Notes: a model not told the origin generated them from the letters alone. A DNA stretch of 64,000 bases from Hirundichthys speculiger (GCA_018398805.1 JAGFBZ010000855.1:3038001-3102000); one strand, 5' to 3'. Shown: positions 45,747-58,469, numbered from the stretch's first letter. Made by a program: numbers and translations.

Positions 45747-48214
45747 GCAAAAAGCTGCATACACATTTAACCTGAGTTGTTCTTTCTCTTCCTCTGCCAC
45801 GTTGCTATGGTTTGCTGATTCGAGCACAGTTAACTCCTCAGCTTCCACTGTCTCTTTCTGCCAGAGTGAAGTCATTTTTTGAGTGAATTATTGCCCACTT
45901 TTCTCAGTATCCCGCAGGGCTGCATAATTGTCCTTCCAGTGTTACTGACCCATGGCACTTAACTGTTGATGCATGTTGTCTCTCTTTCTGCTTATTTGAC
46001 CTATAAGTAAGTGTGGGTGCTTAGTGAATTCAGAAACACTGTTTAGTGGTTACATCTGCAAAATGTCTGCAAAATCCTCTTCTGTCATAGGGAGCTGGGG
46101 CTGAAGTGAAGAGCTTACATTGAAGACTCTGCTTCCCTGACTGCTACACCTTGAGAATACAGTGGGGTGAATTTAGGATGCTACCAAGTTATGGATTTCA
46201 AGTAAATCAGAGTGATGCAGAGTCCATAATTTATGTGATTATCCCAACAGTGAAACAGGAAATTAGCTTGGTGTTTGTTTCAGACTTAGAAACCCCAACC
46301 TCTCAATGGTGCATAGGTGGTCCTCAACAGATAGTCATGAAAAGGTTTGAATTGAAATTTAAACAGCATCCAAAATTAATGGGTGGATGGGTGGATTGCC
46401 CATATTTGGGAGAGGAGGAAGGTACTAGACTGCTATCTGACTTTCACTTCACAAAATACATGAATAATTCACATTAGCTATGGAATAAATCCTGTTTCTC
46501 CATCTTCACAAATCATTTAGCAACAAAAAAAGAACATATTGACAATGAAGATGGATGGTACATATCTACTTGGTCACTTTTTTAAGCCTGAATTGCCCAA
46601 ATAGTGCATTCAAAAAGGGAAACACAGTTAAAGTGTCCATCCCTTTTGCAGTGTATAGGAATGACCTTCTATGCCTGTCCATGCTTGCAGCAAAGTTAAA
46701 GACTGAAATACTCATTTGTTTCAATTGCATATTGTGCAGTGACTATGCACTGTTGTCCATTATGTTGAGCAGCTTTTGCATTATTTTTCTTCCAGAGGCT
46801 TGAGAGCAGTCTCCAGCACAGAGCCACCCGTCTTCATCAGTTTGTTCAGTTGACTGTTCTCACATCATGCCACAAAAACGGTGCTAAAATAATATAGAGA
46901 CAAACATAGAAGTATGTCTTGTTCTGAAGCGTTGGTTCACAAAGTCGCACAATAACAAAAAACGTATGACGTGAATGAAATACATGGAAGGAGGAGAGAA
47001 ATAATATTTCTTTACCTCGTTACAGCTCTTCAGATGCAGTACTGAACACATTGGCACTTCTACTTAATGGCAACAGATCCTGTCATGTTCTCCTTGTATA
47101 ACTCGCAGAATACCTTCAAGGCAACACAACTACAATGTGCAAGTTAAAATATTTCAAGGCTCAGCATACATTCTTAATGTAAGTTTTGCCTGAGGGATGA
47201 AGGGAAGAGCATCCACTGACGTCACGAGGAAGGAATCTCAAAATCTTGAGACGCATTTTTGAATAATTTTAGATAAAGGCATCTTTCACTTCAAGAGTGG
47301 GGAAAATTAAAAATGAACATTGTTTGCACTGACTCGAGGCCCACTGTTTCTCCTCATTCAGAATTACTGCTGGCAGAAGTTGCTTTGTTTTAGAGTGAAA
47401 ATGCCCCCCCAATAATGATGCCCTCAGAAAATGATATCGTCTCAATGCTGTTTCATCTAATGTTTTCACAGTCTGGTTGTTCACTTTTCTTGTTTTCAAG
47501 TAGCATCTCACTGAAGCCTTTTCCGGAAAAGTAATCCTTCCTAGGATACATTGCTATTGCCGTTCATAAAACATAGATAATAATAAAATAACCATAACAA
47601 GCTCACAGCTTTATTTCAGCCAGCATCAGCTATACAATAGAAAAGCAAAACTCAGGGTGTGGAAGTATTTTTAGCAACATGCTTATCCTTTACTCTCTTA
47701 CAACCTCCCCTGCATCTCTCACTCTCACACAATGTCTTTGTCCCCGTCTTTTGCATTCATCTTATGCCATTTTCCCCTCTCACTCAGGCTCTTTGCTTCT
47801 ATCTCAGCTGGATATAGCAGACGTCCCTTTAATTCGACACACTAATGTAATTCAGCTTCTCTATAATCATCCATTTTCCCATTTTCATGGCCTCACCTCG
47901 AACTCAAGACACGTCTTGTGGATTCTATTTCACAGTAGTACACCAGACTACATCAGTTTCCATTTCATCTGTTCTGTATTTGTTTAGGAACCATATGTTT
48001 GTCTGTCATGAATCAACTCTGAAGAAATTCTCACTGAGCAGAGTAAATATAGTTTCATTTGACCAGAAACTACCATTTAATGTTAATAATCTAAATCAAA
48101 TTTAAACAAAATTGGCTTCATACAAAAAAAGAGTTTATACTTGTGAGATTATCAAGGGGAATTCATCCCACAGGGACCCAATCTATACACTGTAGGGCAT
48201 AGTTTAATGATTCA
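45747..48214. other. intergenic, no gene recognised
   Basis: No exon, RNA gene or named repeat was recognised. A 108-codon open frame at 46151-46477 and a 102-codon frame at 47679-47987 show no domain and are probably chance. Confidence 0.4.
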
Positions 48215-48442
48215 GTAGTTCAGTAGTTCATAGTCGTATCATCAGGTCTGCAGCTATATGGTCAGCTGATCACTACCTGGTGGTGAGTTGGATCAGATGG
48301 CGGGGAGGATGTTGGGCAGACCTGTTCGACCCAGGTGTGCAATGAGGGTGTGTTGGGAATGTCTGGCAGAGGAAATGGTCCGAAAGAATTCAACTTCCAC
48401 CTCGGTTAGAGCTTCAGCTGCATCTCAAGGGAGGCTGGGGAT

Positions 48443-48485
48443 ATTACATCTGAATGGGCCATGTTCTGGACCATTCAGATGTAAT
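48443..48485. repeat. inverted duplication within the LINE
   Basis: ATTACATCTGAATGG (48443-48457) and its exact complement (48471-48485) flank a 13-bp spacer. The LINE phrase TGAATGGGCC then resumes beside the inserted element. This local inverted duplication is not part of the normal LINE order. Confidence 0.85.
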
Positions 48486-48498
48486 ATCTGAATGGGCC

Positions 48499-48936
48499 CA
48501 TGGGCGGAGTTTGCGGGGGGGCAGGGGGAGCATTGCTCCCCCTGGTGGCTGAAATATGTAATTGCATTGTCAACGAACTGGCAAAAATAAATAAATGTTT
48601 TTGACCGTAATGTTTTTTTTAAGTCCAAAATAAACTGCAGTATATTGTGACAGTTAAATGAATCATGTTATATTTTGTTTCTTAATACATTTAACATCAT
48701 TAACATTAACATTTATAACATCTACTGTGTACTGTATCCTGTTGCAACTACTGGTTTTGAACATCATCTAATCTTGGACTTCATGGTTTCGTGGTGAGTG
48801 TATCTTGTGTGCCATCATGTGCGCGCGAGTTTGCACATATGTGTGCATGCGCGCCGGTTCGAGTGAGAGTGCGCCCATTTGTTGAAAGTGCTTAACAATT
48901 TTTGCCCCCCCGACGCAAAAGTCAAACTACGCCTAT
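48499..48936. mobile_element. MITE with 9-bp direct repeats at its ends
   Basis: Left end ATGGGCGGAGTTTG and right end CAAACTACGCCTAT are inverted repeats, backed by a G-rich left subterminal run and a C-rich right one. GAATGGGCC lies on both sides (48490-48498 and 48937-48945) and is itself part of the LINE sequence, consistent with a 9-bp target duplication. The class is unknown. Confidence 0.7.
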
Positions 48937-49353
48937 GAATGGGCCATGTTCTGGACCTCCACTGTTGAGGCCGCTGACTGGAGTTGTGGCTGCAAGGTTG
49001 TCATTGACTGCCATGGTGGCAATCATCAAACCCGGTGGTGGACACCAGGGGTAGGAGGGGCCATCAGGCTAAAGAAGGAGTCCTATTGAGCTTGGTTAGC
49101 TTGGGACACTGGAAACAGCCAAGAAGTATTGTGGTGGCTGGTGCCTGTAATGGGTTCACCCATTAAAAGATGTTGTAGGGCTTCCAGGGGAGGTGTTTGG
49201 GCATGTCCATCTGGAAGAAGACCATGAGGAAGACCCAAGATACACAAGCAACATTTCTCCTGGCTATCCTGGGAATGCCTTGGTGTCACCCCCACAGTTA
49301 AGCAGAAGTGATTGAATGGATGGATGGATGGATGGATGGATGGGTGGATGGAT

Positions 49354-52300
49354 GGAGGCATCCAATCTAAAGACAGTACACTAATTTAAAAAAAACTCAG
49401 TGAACATCCATTCAGAGAACCTGAACACAGTTCCTTGATATCTGTACTGGTTGGTCTGAGATTATGTTTTTAATTACAATGCAAAAAGCCATTGTACCTT
49501 GCAAACATTTATTTGTTTATTTATTTTAATTCCAGCTGTGTCTTTAAACACTCAATTCGACCCAATTAGTGAATAATTTTCCTTTGAATGGAAATGCTCA
49601 TTCTCCGCTTTGATTCATCACTTTGAAGTATGAAAATCCTTTATCAGATTTTTTAAATACATAAAGAGACGTCCTAATGACCTTTAGAGCATTCACGGCA
49701 GGATTTTGTAAATATTCTGTAAATATCAGAGTTACAAGAGAGATTAGGGGAAAAAAAGTCCTCTGCAAAAAGTAGCTGTTTGAAGCATCTTAGTTGGAAA
49801 TAGCTGGAGCATTAAATGGAATATGACTGAAAGTATGTCCAAGAATTTAACTGTAACTTCAGATAATCCTGGTTGGATGATTCAGAGGAGGGAAAAGAAA
49901 GAGTGCTGACGCACTGAATTTGACACAAGCATTTGTTTTCAAAAGTTTACATGACTTTGAAGCTGAACACAGAGTTGATAAAAGTGTAAAATTTTTACGG
50001 AGAGATATTTAAATCAATCCCACTAAATAGTTGTGAAAGAAGTCTTTAAACTGAGAAAATAGAGAACATGTAATTCAGTTGTTTTTTTCTTTCTTTGTTT
50101 TTTTTCTTTTTGTTTCCCAACATTTATAGTTTACACTGTTTGCAGATATATAGCATTTTGTCAAAGAAATGGTGCAGAATAAGGCTCTAATCATCCATCA
50201 TGTCACCCTAACACCTTAGATAATTACAAAACACAATTTGTATTTCCACTCACAGATAATGAAATAAGTGTAAATTCAGCATAGTTGTGGTAGTTGTAAA
50301 TTAAATGATTGTAAAAAAAATAATATTAACACAAAAAAACCATTTGATGTAACTGCTGTGTGCATTTTTGCAAATCTACATACAGATGTGACAAATTGAA
50401 ATGACAAACAGGGATCCACAAGAGGTAAAAAATAAAGCCCAGAGTAGATTCTGAAGCGTGCCAGTCATGATTATCTTTACTTCCTTTCTCCGGTAAAACC
50501 TGGAAAACTCCGAGCACATTTTGACCAGAAGAACTACCAGAGGGGTTGTATTGTGAGTCTCTGCAATTGCAGCACCACCTTCGTCCTGTCAGCGTTGAGC
50601 CTCTGATAGAGGTTAAGGTTGGTGCTTCAGGGCAAACCCAGCAGTCCAGAGCCCACCCTCAGGAGAAAGAGTCAACATGGGAAGGGCACCAAACACATTA
50701 AGGATGTATAGGTGCCATTTGTCATGGTTGACAAGTGCACCTCTCAGTGCCATTTGGGTTTATTACCAGTACATTTCTTCCCACATAATGATGTTTTCCT
50801 TAGCACTTGTCCTCTGAGTCTGACTTCCAGAAAAACTGCTGTGGAAACATAAATGTGACAGCTTTTTCCTCCTCTTACTCTCTTTCAGATGGAGTTTGCT
50901 TGGCCATTTGTAAGGACATGGACATTTTCCTTAAAAAAATTTTTTTTTGTTAATTATAATTAATTATTATGGCTTTATAATGTTCAGTGCATTTAAGGAA
51001 TTTACTTCCTGCATGGTCATATACTCACAGCATTTGAAAGCCCGCCAGTCCTGTCATTCAAAGTGATTTTCAAAAAATAATGTATAATGATCAATATAAA
51101 CTAAGCACAAAAAGTAAGACATTTTGAGTTTGGTAGATTATTTCCTTGTTGCAGCAATGCCTCTTGACAATAAGTCTTAGGCCACTGAAAAACGTGATTA
51201 TTTGAGGTTTCAGTGGTGCCACATTTGTAAAGAACAGCCTTTGTGGGCTGAGCAGCTCAGCTGAGTATGTAGACTGCACCCATGAAAGATTTGACCTCAC
51301 CTTTTTTTACCATCTCTTTTGCTGCTTGACTCTTGTTTGGTGTTGTTTCGTGGATTGGCTGATTAAAGAAGGAAGACTTTTTAGCAGTTTAACAAATTAA
51401 ATGCATTAATTTAACAAACAAAAGTCTCTGGAGTGATCGGAGAAACCATACACAGCTACTACTTTTTGCAATTGACTTCAGCGTTCTTTTATGTATTTTT
51501 AATGTCAAAATAGTGTTATCCCTTATAAATAACAGACAGTTCTCAATCGCAAGTTTGCCCTCTACTGGCAGTGGCTGTCCATCTTTCTGTCAGGAAAGAT
51601 TTTTAGTGTAAATCCACACTTCTGGCAGGGGAGGTAAGAGACTCATCACAATCAGGATCTGAGCCACATGGCTAGAAAACAAATGACATGGGTGTGATGG
51701 TGGGGTGTGGTTTCTGCTCAGCTGCTGGGGGAGTTATGATGCAGCGGCTCAGGGAACAGCACCAAAGAGGGACAAACTGACTCACCTGTGCTGCATCACT
51801 AATCAATGCCCCTCTATTTCTGCAGCAGCGAGCTGGCTCCAGAGGAACCATCAGGACTGCTGCTGCCACAGCTGGGAAGAAACCCCCAATAAAAAAAAAC
51901 CAAGACACCACATATTGCTGTTGATTGTTCTTTTAAGTCTACGTCCCTGAGTAGCTGAAAGTTGCTAAAGTGGGACGTAATAGCTAAAATTAAATGTAAC
52001 TAGACCTGTATCTAAAATCACCCCTTACTCACTATGTAGAGCACTACTCCAATGAGGGGAATTCAATGTAGTCTACTATGAAGTGAATTTTTGTCAATGA
52101 ACCATTAGTTATACGCTTAATTTTTAACATCCATAGTGGGATACATTGGGAGCTGTATACAGGGCTTTGGAACAACCATTGCATTGTAATGCATGGCAGC
52201 CATACTGGTAGTTACAAATGTGGATACCAACACAGAGGATGAGGTGTAAGAAGATAAAACATAAATTAACATAGAAAGAAAATAGACAAATAAAAAGTCT

Positions 52301-54623
52301 GTATTAATCCAGAAGAAGGGCCGTTGTTATTTGGAGAAGATGGAAGCTTTTCATTTCTTTACTTTAAATCAATCATACTTCGTCACTTTATTTTATTCTC
52401 CTCTCAGGTCACATACAGTCAGTGATACAACTTAAAAAATACATGGTGAGAGTTGTATACATGCTTGATTTTGGAAGAGATGAAATACACATTCACTAAG
52501 ACTAAACCAGCAATTTACAGACACAGTCATGTGCTGTAATTTGGGCATAAAGCCATATTCTAAAGAAATGAATTTAACTAAACGATTTAATTTGATGAAT
52601 CATGTAAATTCACAATAAAAGTCGCATCAGAGAATTTTACAGTGATTGCAAAAAGTTTGGGAGAATCAAAAAGAAAAAAAAGTCAAATTAAATGTAGCGA
52701 TCCACATCATCAGAAGCCTTTTTACCTTTTCTGTAGGAGTACCATTCATTTCAGAAAAGTGATCTTCTCTACCGAGACCAAAAGGGAGGAAGTGAAAAAA
52801 AAAAATCCCTTCAGAATCCAATGAACCTTCACCCAGTTCTGACTGAACCTTCAAACTAAACTTCTCCACATCTGGGCCATAAACCAGGAGATAGATAACA
52901 TCACCATGGAATTCCATCCAGGACAAAATGGCCCTTCCTGTTTTTAAAATCAACATGAAAACCTTAATCCAAGACCTCTTAGCGTCCCCATAACTCCTAG
53001 GGACTCAGCCCCAAAATGACAGCTGGAAGACAGGATCAATAAACCTGCCAGATTTTGACGTATCCCAGAAAACAGGCACCACTTGAGCCAGAGGATGGAG
53101 CAACAGCTCCCCTGAGTGAGCAGACTACTGCCCTATTGTCTTACATTGGGGTCCTTTGGACGCAAACACCCTCTGTGTGATGTAAATGTGAAGGGGGGGT
53201 GTAGAGTGGGAGCTCCCCCCAAAAAAGTTATCCTCCATGCCCTCATATAAAATAAGCCAAGGACAATGAGTTTCAAGTTGAAAAAAGTATCACTTGTATG
53301 GTTTTTATTTTAGTAAAGATTGAAAATGGGTCCAAAAGACCTTAACATCACACAAGGGTTAATCTCTAACTTTTCATAACCGATCTCATTTTGTGATTGT
53401 ACATACAAATGTCTATATATCCTGACACATACATATATGTATATAGCTGTGTTTTTGTTTGTGTGTGCATCTATGTATAAATAAATGTTTGTGAACATTA
53501 GTCGTGATTCCTTGATTTAATTTACCCAGCCAATCCAACTCGACAAGAACGTTATATTCAGATGCAGAGACTGATAAATTATAGTTTCCCTTTTGTCTAT
53601 AAAAGAGGGTGGCGCCCCGCTAATTTTATCAATTATTAATTACTTTTCATTTTTATTAATTATGAATTATTAATTTTACGAGGTAGATCCACTACATAAA
53701 TTTACTCCAGCCCAATTAAAACTCATTTATTATTTCAGTTAAATCAAATTCCTTATAAGCCACCCATGATCCAACTCATTAAATTAAATAATTTTTTCAG
53801 CTGGCACAAAATATTCTTATTAATCATTAAAAGCAGCCTCAAGCTATTCTAATGGTTAGATGTCAAAAGCAGAGTAAAGATGATATCAAAGATACACTGT
53901 ACTATATTAGTGGACTACATTACTGTTGGTGAGCTGTTGGCCAGGCTTCATTTGTAAACACCCAAAAGGAGTTTGATATAATTATCTGCACATTATTGAC
54001 TATTTTTGTTTTTTGTCTTCACATCATGCTTGTAAGAACAGAATCAGACAAGCTGAGAAGTTCAACAGTGCAGAGGTTTTCTTGAGAAGGTTATGTGAAG
54101 AAGACACGTTTTCTGTTTCTTTTCTTCTTTTTTTTAAAGTCAGATATTCCATGAAATCTTTGCACTCCTGGAAGTAGGGGAGCAGAACAGGGAACGATGC
54201 AAGTATGCTCCTGCTTTGTTTTATCTGCATAACACATAGACTTAATCTCTGTAAGCCAGTTCTTAATCATAGCCTTAGAGGAAGGATGTCATTAGTACAA
54301 GCAGCATTCCTTTTTCATGTAAGATGGAGCCGATCATTATCTTTGTTGTGGTGCTGATGGTGATGATGAGGAAGATGAGAGGCGGCTGATAGATTTGTGC
54401 CAGTGGGTGCGATCGTTGTTCTCAGAATTAATCATGTTCTATCAAGTGAAATTTATTTTATGCTTCAGGGATCCATCATAATGTTGAAGTCAATATCTAA
54501 TATTCTTGGATCAATTGTACGTAGAGTTTTACTTTGCACTGTTTCTGCCATTATTTCACAATGATAATGCGCATCAGTAAAAATGAAGAACTAATAGTGT
54601 GAATGCAATGAACATGTGTCACT
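49354..54623. other. intergenic, no gene recognised
   Basis: About 5.3 kb of AT-rich sequence with no recognisable exon, RNA gene or repeat boundary. Short open frames (for example 51672-51950, 52666-52956) lack domains. Confidence 0.4.
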
Positions 54624-55092
54624 TCAATTCAATTGTATTTGTATAGCATCTGTTACAATGCCAATTGTCTTCTAGGTGCTTAACAGAGATCCAGAGCATG
54701 ACCCCCGAGCAAATATCATCACCTAAAATTATGATATTAAATCCAAATCAAGGATAATGTCATTTTTTGCAGGAGTTAAGGGAGGACCCAAGAGCAGGAG
54801 TACGAAAACAAAAGGGTTTATTCACAAAAGAAAACACAAAATCCAAAAATCCAAGACACCAGAAATCTAAAATCCCCAAAACACCAAAATACAAACCTAT
54901 CTGAATGTCCAAAAACCAGGGAGATGAGATGGGAGACAAGAGGGAACAGGCAAGACTGCAAAACAAGTAGCACAACTTCAAAGACTAATGGATCCAAGCA
55001 GACAAGGAAGAAGACAAGACCCCTGCGGAGGTGGGGGTCTTCCCTGGCGGAGGCGGCCAGGAACCAGGAGCCGACGTGGCGAAGGGATGCAG

Positions 55093-55200
55093 ACTGGAAC
55101 CAGGAGACAATGTGGCGGATGGCGGCGAACTGGAACCAGGAGACAATGTGGCGGGTGGCGGCGAACTGGAACCAGGAGCCGATGTGGCGGGCCAACGTGG
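55093..55200 (+). repeat. 36-bp tandem repeat, about three copies
   Basis: Copies start at 55093, 55129 and 55165 with the core ACTGGAACCAGGAG and GTGGCGG. The period is a multiple of three, so it encodes a 12-residue repeat in any open frame. It degrades into GCGGGCCGACGTGGC-like repeats to about 55230. Confidence 0.85.
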
Positions 55201-55433
55201 CGGGCCGACGTAGCGGGCCGACGTGGCCACGGCCTGGAACCAGAAGGCGACGTGGCGCTGCCTGCAGCTCCAGCGGCAGTGGCCAAGGAAGAGTCTCGGG
55301 TGGCTGCAGCCCCTGCTGCAGCGGCAAGGGAAGGGACTCGGGTGAGAATGTGTCGACCACCTCAAATGTGAGGGGAGGTGCGTCGACCGCCTCGGAAAGA
55401 CAGGAAGGTGAAGGCGCGTTGACCGCCACGGAA

Positions 55434-56110
55434 ACAAGAGAAGGTGAATGCGCATCGTCCGCCTCGAGGACAAGGTGAAGGCTTGTCGACCGCCGCAAGG
55501 ACAAGGGGAGGCGCGTCGACCACCACGGAAACAAGAGAAGGTGAATGCGCATCGATCGCCTCGAGGACGATGTGAATGCGCGTCGACCACCTCGAGGACA
55601 AGGTGAGGCGCGTCGACCATCACGGAAACAGAAGAAGGTGAATGCGCATCGACCGCCTCGAGGACGAGGTGAATGCGCGTCGACCGCCTCGAAGACAAGG
55701 TGAGGCGCGTCGACCATCACGGAAACAGAAGAAGGTGAATGCGCATCGACCGCCTCGAGGACGAGGTGAATGCACATCGACCGCCTCGAGGACGAGGTGA
55801 ATGCACATCGACCGCCTCGAGGACGAGGTGAAGGCGTGTCGACCGCCTCGAGGACAAGGTGAGGCACGTCGACCACCACGGAAACATGTGAAGGTGAATG
55901 CGTATCGATCGCCTCGAGGACGAGGTGAAGGCTTGTCGACCGCCTCGAGGACAAGGTGAGGCGCGTCGACCACCACGGAAACAAGAGAAGTTGAATGCGC
56001 ATCGATCGCCTCGAGCACAAGGTGAAGGCTCGTCGACCGCCTCAAGGACAAGGGGAGGCACGTCGACCACCACGGAAACATGTGAAGGTGAAGGCATCGG
56101 CCACCTCTGA
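55434..56110. repeat. 97-bp higher-order minisatellite
   Basis: Equivalent points (ACAAGAG, ACAGAAG or ACATGTG preceding AAGGTGAA) fall at 55434, 55531, 55628, 55725, 55884, 55981 and 56078. The spacing is 97 bp each time, except one of 159 bp that contains two extra 31-bp subunits. Each 97-bp unit is three related subunits of about 31-33 bp built on GTCGACCGCCTCGAGGAC. The array is CpG-rich and full of GTCGAC and CTCGAG palindromes. Confidence 0.9.
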
Positions 56111-57149
56111 GCCGGGGACAGGATGGAACGACACCTTGGACCCCCTTGAACGATGATGTTAATGCCGCCAGCTCCTCCCTGCACCTGATCATGTTGCCAC
56201 GGAGTGACTCGAGGGTTGGCACGGCAAGGAGCTGGGGCAAAGGGGCCCAGTGCGTCTGGAGATCGTCCCGGACTAACATGGAAAACAGGGCTGGGCAGTG
56301 ACGACTGACTCTGTGGTGCGGGGACAGAGGACATCGGTGGCCATGACAGATAATGGCAAGTAAAAAACTCCCACAGTGGGAGAAAAAAAGCCTTTAAGCC
56401 AAACAGTGGCAAGGAAAAACTTTAAGAGGAAGAAACCTTGAGCAGGACCTGGCTTATATGAAGGATCTTCCTGCTCAAGACCAGCCGGGTAGAGAAAGAA
56501 AAAGAGAGGGGAGACAGGACAGAGAGAGGATGGAGGACAGAGAGAGGAGAGCACACAAATGACTGAATGAAATGACTACATAAACAGATGCAGGTAGCAG
56601 CACTGAGGTGAGATGGTCAGAGGACTAGGTCGCCGGTCACCATGCCAGCCGGCACCCCGAACAAATCTACACACACAGGTGGAGGTAAACGCTGGGATGG
56701 ACAGAGGATGGAACTGCAATTCAGCATGCAACTCAGGAAACTCTGGCCTGCAAACATACAGAAAGAAAAGAGAAAAAAGTGAAAAAAAAATGGAGAATAT
56801 ATCTTTTCCCTTTTTAATTTTCTTGACCTCTAAGGTTTCTTTTCTCTCCTATCTTCACCACTGATGCTCATTATAAACTGTTGGCACAGCAGGCCTGTCA
56901 AGTTCTTCTTTTTTTTTTTTTTTTTTTCTGGATATGGATCTTAAATTAGAGCAATGTTGTGATTTTCTTCACCTTGTGAAGTGTTTATTATAACAAAAGT
57001 TGTAGTCTCAGTTCAAATCAGCTAACCACGGTTCAGTTAGGATTAGCAGACCCCAAATTACAGCTCTAAAGTAAAGATGCTTCAGCACAAAGGTTGGTAC
57101 GTAATTGTGGAAATTTACAGTCTCTGAAGTGAGTGCAGAAGATATGGAT

Positions 57150-57290
57150 GTGGACCGTAAATGGACTGTAAACGGACTGTATTTATAAAGTGCTTTTGTG
57201 GTCTTCTTGACCACTCAAAGCCCTTTTACCCTACGAGCCACATTCACATATTATGAAGACACACTGTATTGAGGTCATGTCTCCATAATA
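57150..57290 (+). repeat. fish AAATGGACTGTATTTATA-type repeat fragment
   Basis: AAATGGACTGTAAACGGACT leads into GTATTTATAAAGTGCTTTTG, TGACCACTCAAAGCCC and GAGCCACATTCACA. This order is recalled from a common teleost interspersed repeat. The copy is short and diverged. Confidence 0.55.
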
Positions 57291-58469
57291 TATGTTGATT
57301 TGCTAACAGATTTCTGTGGCTCCCCATGTGTAAACATAGTGAAAAAATATGTCTGGAAAAAAAAGAAAATGTATTTATTTATTTATTTATCTATTTTTAC
57401 TGTAAACCCCTCACCCCATTTTTCACAAGCCACATCATCTCACACTGAAATGGAAAGTGATTCCATGTGATTCCTGAACCCAAACACTTTTTTGTCACAT
57501 TCACTGAGTATCTCCTTACCATGTGCTAACTGCCCATCTCATGAGTGCACTGTAGGAGAAGCCCACTGGGCAGTTACTTAACATAAGGGAGAGCAGCCAA
57601 GCTGGGACGAGTTTAACAACAATAAAAATGGATGCACAGTTAGTTTTGATGATGGAGAGCTTGAAATGTAAACGCAAACGCACATGACAGACAATGACTT
57701 TATACTCATGGATCTGATATGCATCAGAGAGACCAGACAATGAGAAAAATTAGAAATATCAGCTGTTATTAATCTGTTCTGTGAACAAAACTGGTACTGT
57801 CAAGTGTGCTACCACAAGCTAAAGCATTCTCCCTGTCATATGTAATATGAGGCCTTAGAGGAGGAAAAAAATGTTTTATTCATGTTCTCTGCATAAATGT
57901 CTCATAAAGTTCATTGTATGTTCATTCATTGTACAAGTATAAACTTGTTCAGAACAGAAGCTTTTGGCTGTGAAATGTTGTGCTTATCTCATTAAATGTG
58001 AAGTGTCAGTGGAAAAGCAAAATTCAACAGGAAAGGCTAACAAATTACTCAAATTCAAAGATAACCTGATCTCATAGATGTACATAACATTAGCTTGTAA
58101 TAACATGTTGGGAGCTACTCATTCATGACAGGAAGTCAATATGCAGCTTTGTCATAGTGGATGCACAATTTCCCTTTCGGTTATGTGAAGATCCACGAAG
58201 GTTCACTTTGAGAGCATGAGAGGGGATAGAAGCAGTGTGATACCAATGCAAGACCTGAGAATCACATTCAGCAGTTTGCGTCAGCTGGTATAAACTGTTT
58301 TTTTTGTTTGTTTGTTTTTGTATTTTTGTTCTACCCCTTTTTTTCTTTAGTGTTTTATAGCCTGCTGTTGCTTTCATTTTCACATTGGTTTTGGCAAGCT
58401 GTGACAATCCTTGTCGAGTGACAGAAAAGGGAGTTTTCACGTGTTGGTTGGTCGTTGCCATTCTTTGTT
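57291..58469. other. intergenic, no gene recognised
   Basis: AT-rich sequence with an (ATTT)n tract near 57371-57394. No coding potential was recognised. Confidence 0.4.

Larger units (their letters stand above)
48215..49353 (+). mobile_element. Rex3/RTE-like LINE, internally deleted
   Basis: The left portion matches the endonuclease-RT linker region of the common teleost RTE-type LINE (GATCACTACCTGGTGGTGAG, GGGAGGCTGGGGATAT, GGTGGTGGACACCAGG, CTAAAGAAGGAGTCCTATTG). The right portion jumps to the extreme 3' end (GGCTTCCAGGGGAGGTGTTT, CCATGAGGAAGACCCAAGAT) and a (GGAT)n tail at 49314-49353. The reverse transcriptase core is missing between about 49125 and 49175. A 438-bp element is inserted at 48499-48936. 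Rex3 is known for GATG-repeat tails, which fits. Confidence 0.75.
54818..56279 (-). other. long minus-strand open frames over the minisatellite (probably non-coding)
   Basis: The minus strand has a 400-codon frame (54818-56020) and overlapping frames of 219-237 codons. All are runs of Ser/Arg/Pro/His-rich repeats such as SRRSMRIHL and VVDAPHLVLEAVD. Because the repeat period is 97 bp, each frame passes through the unit in all three phases and still meets no stop, which points to composition rather than selection. One frame starts with a non-repeat segment (MLVRDDLQTHWAPLPQLLAV at 56279 downwards, then CREELAALTSSFKG), which could be a retroelement gag-like remnant. No domain was recognised. 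Confidence 0.4.
54758..56348. mobile_element. 1.59-kb TG...CA-bounded GC-rich element
   Basis: The insert begins TGTCAT and ends ATGACA. The 5-bp sequence GATAA lies on both sides (54753-54757 and 56349-56353). TG...CA ends with a 5-bp target duplication are typical of a solo LTR or LTR-like non-autonomous retroelement, but TGTCA/TGACA could equally be short transposon ends. The left flank has AACAAAAGGGTTTATTCAC. The body is a GC-rich minisatellite with a 36-bp sub-array and a 97-bp higher-order array. No protease, reverse transcriptase or integrase was seen. Confidence 0.65.
54624..56760 (-). repeat. teleost LINE-type repeat, split by a GC-rich element
   Basis: The left part holds CAATTCAATTGTATTTGTAT and TAACAGAGATCCAGAGCATG. 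The right part (from 56349) holds AAAAAACTCCCACAGTGGGA, GAGCAGGACCTGGCTTATAT and CTCAAGACCAGCCGGGTAG. This is the same family as at 38430-39575 but on the other strand, and the intact order there shows what was interrupted. The rightmost limit is approximate. Confidence 0.65.

Noticed and set aside
45675..45882. Open frames with Ser-Leu or Arg-Glu runs
   Set aside because: Artefact of the CT microsatellite.
55434..56110. CRISPR-like array
   Set aside because: Repeats are contiguous and related to one another with no unique spacers, and the genome is a fish.
54818..56412. Minus-strand frames of 219-400 codons as a mucin-like gene
   Set aside because: They track a CpG-rich minisatellite in several overlapping frames, have no signal peptide or domain, and the period shifts phase each unit. 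Kept only as a low-confidence entry.
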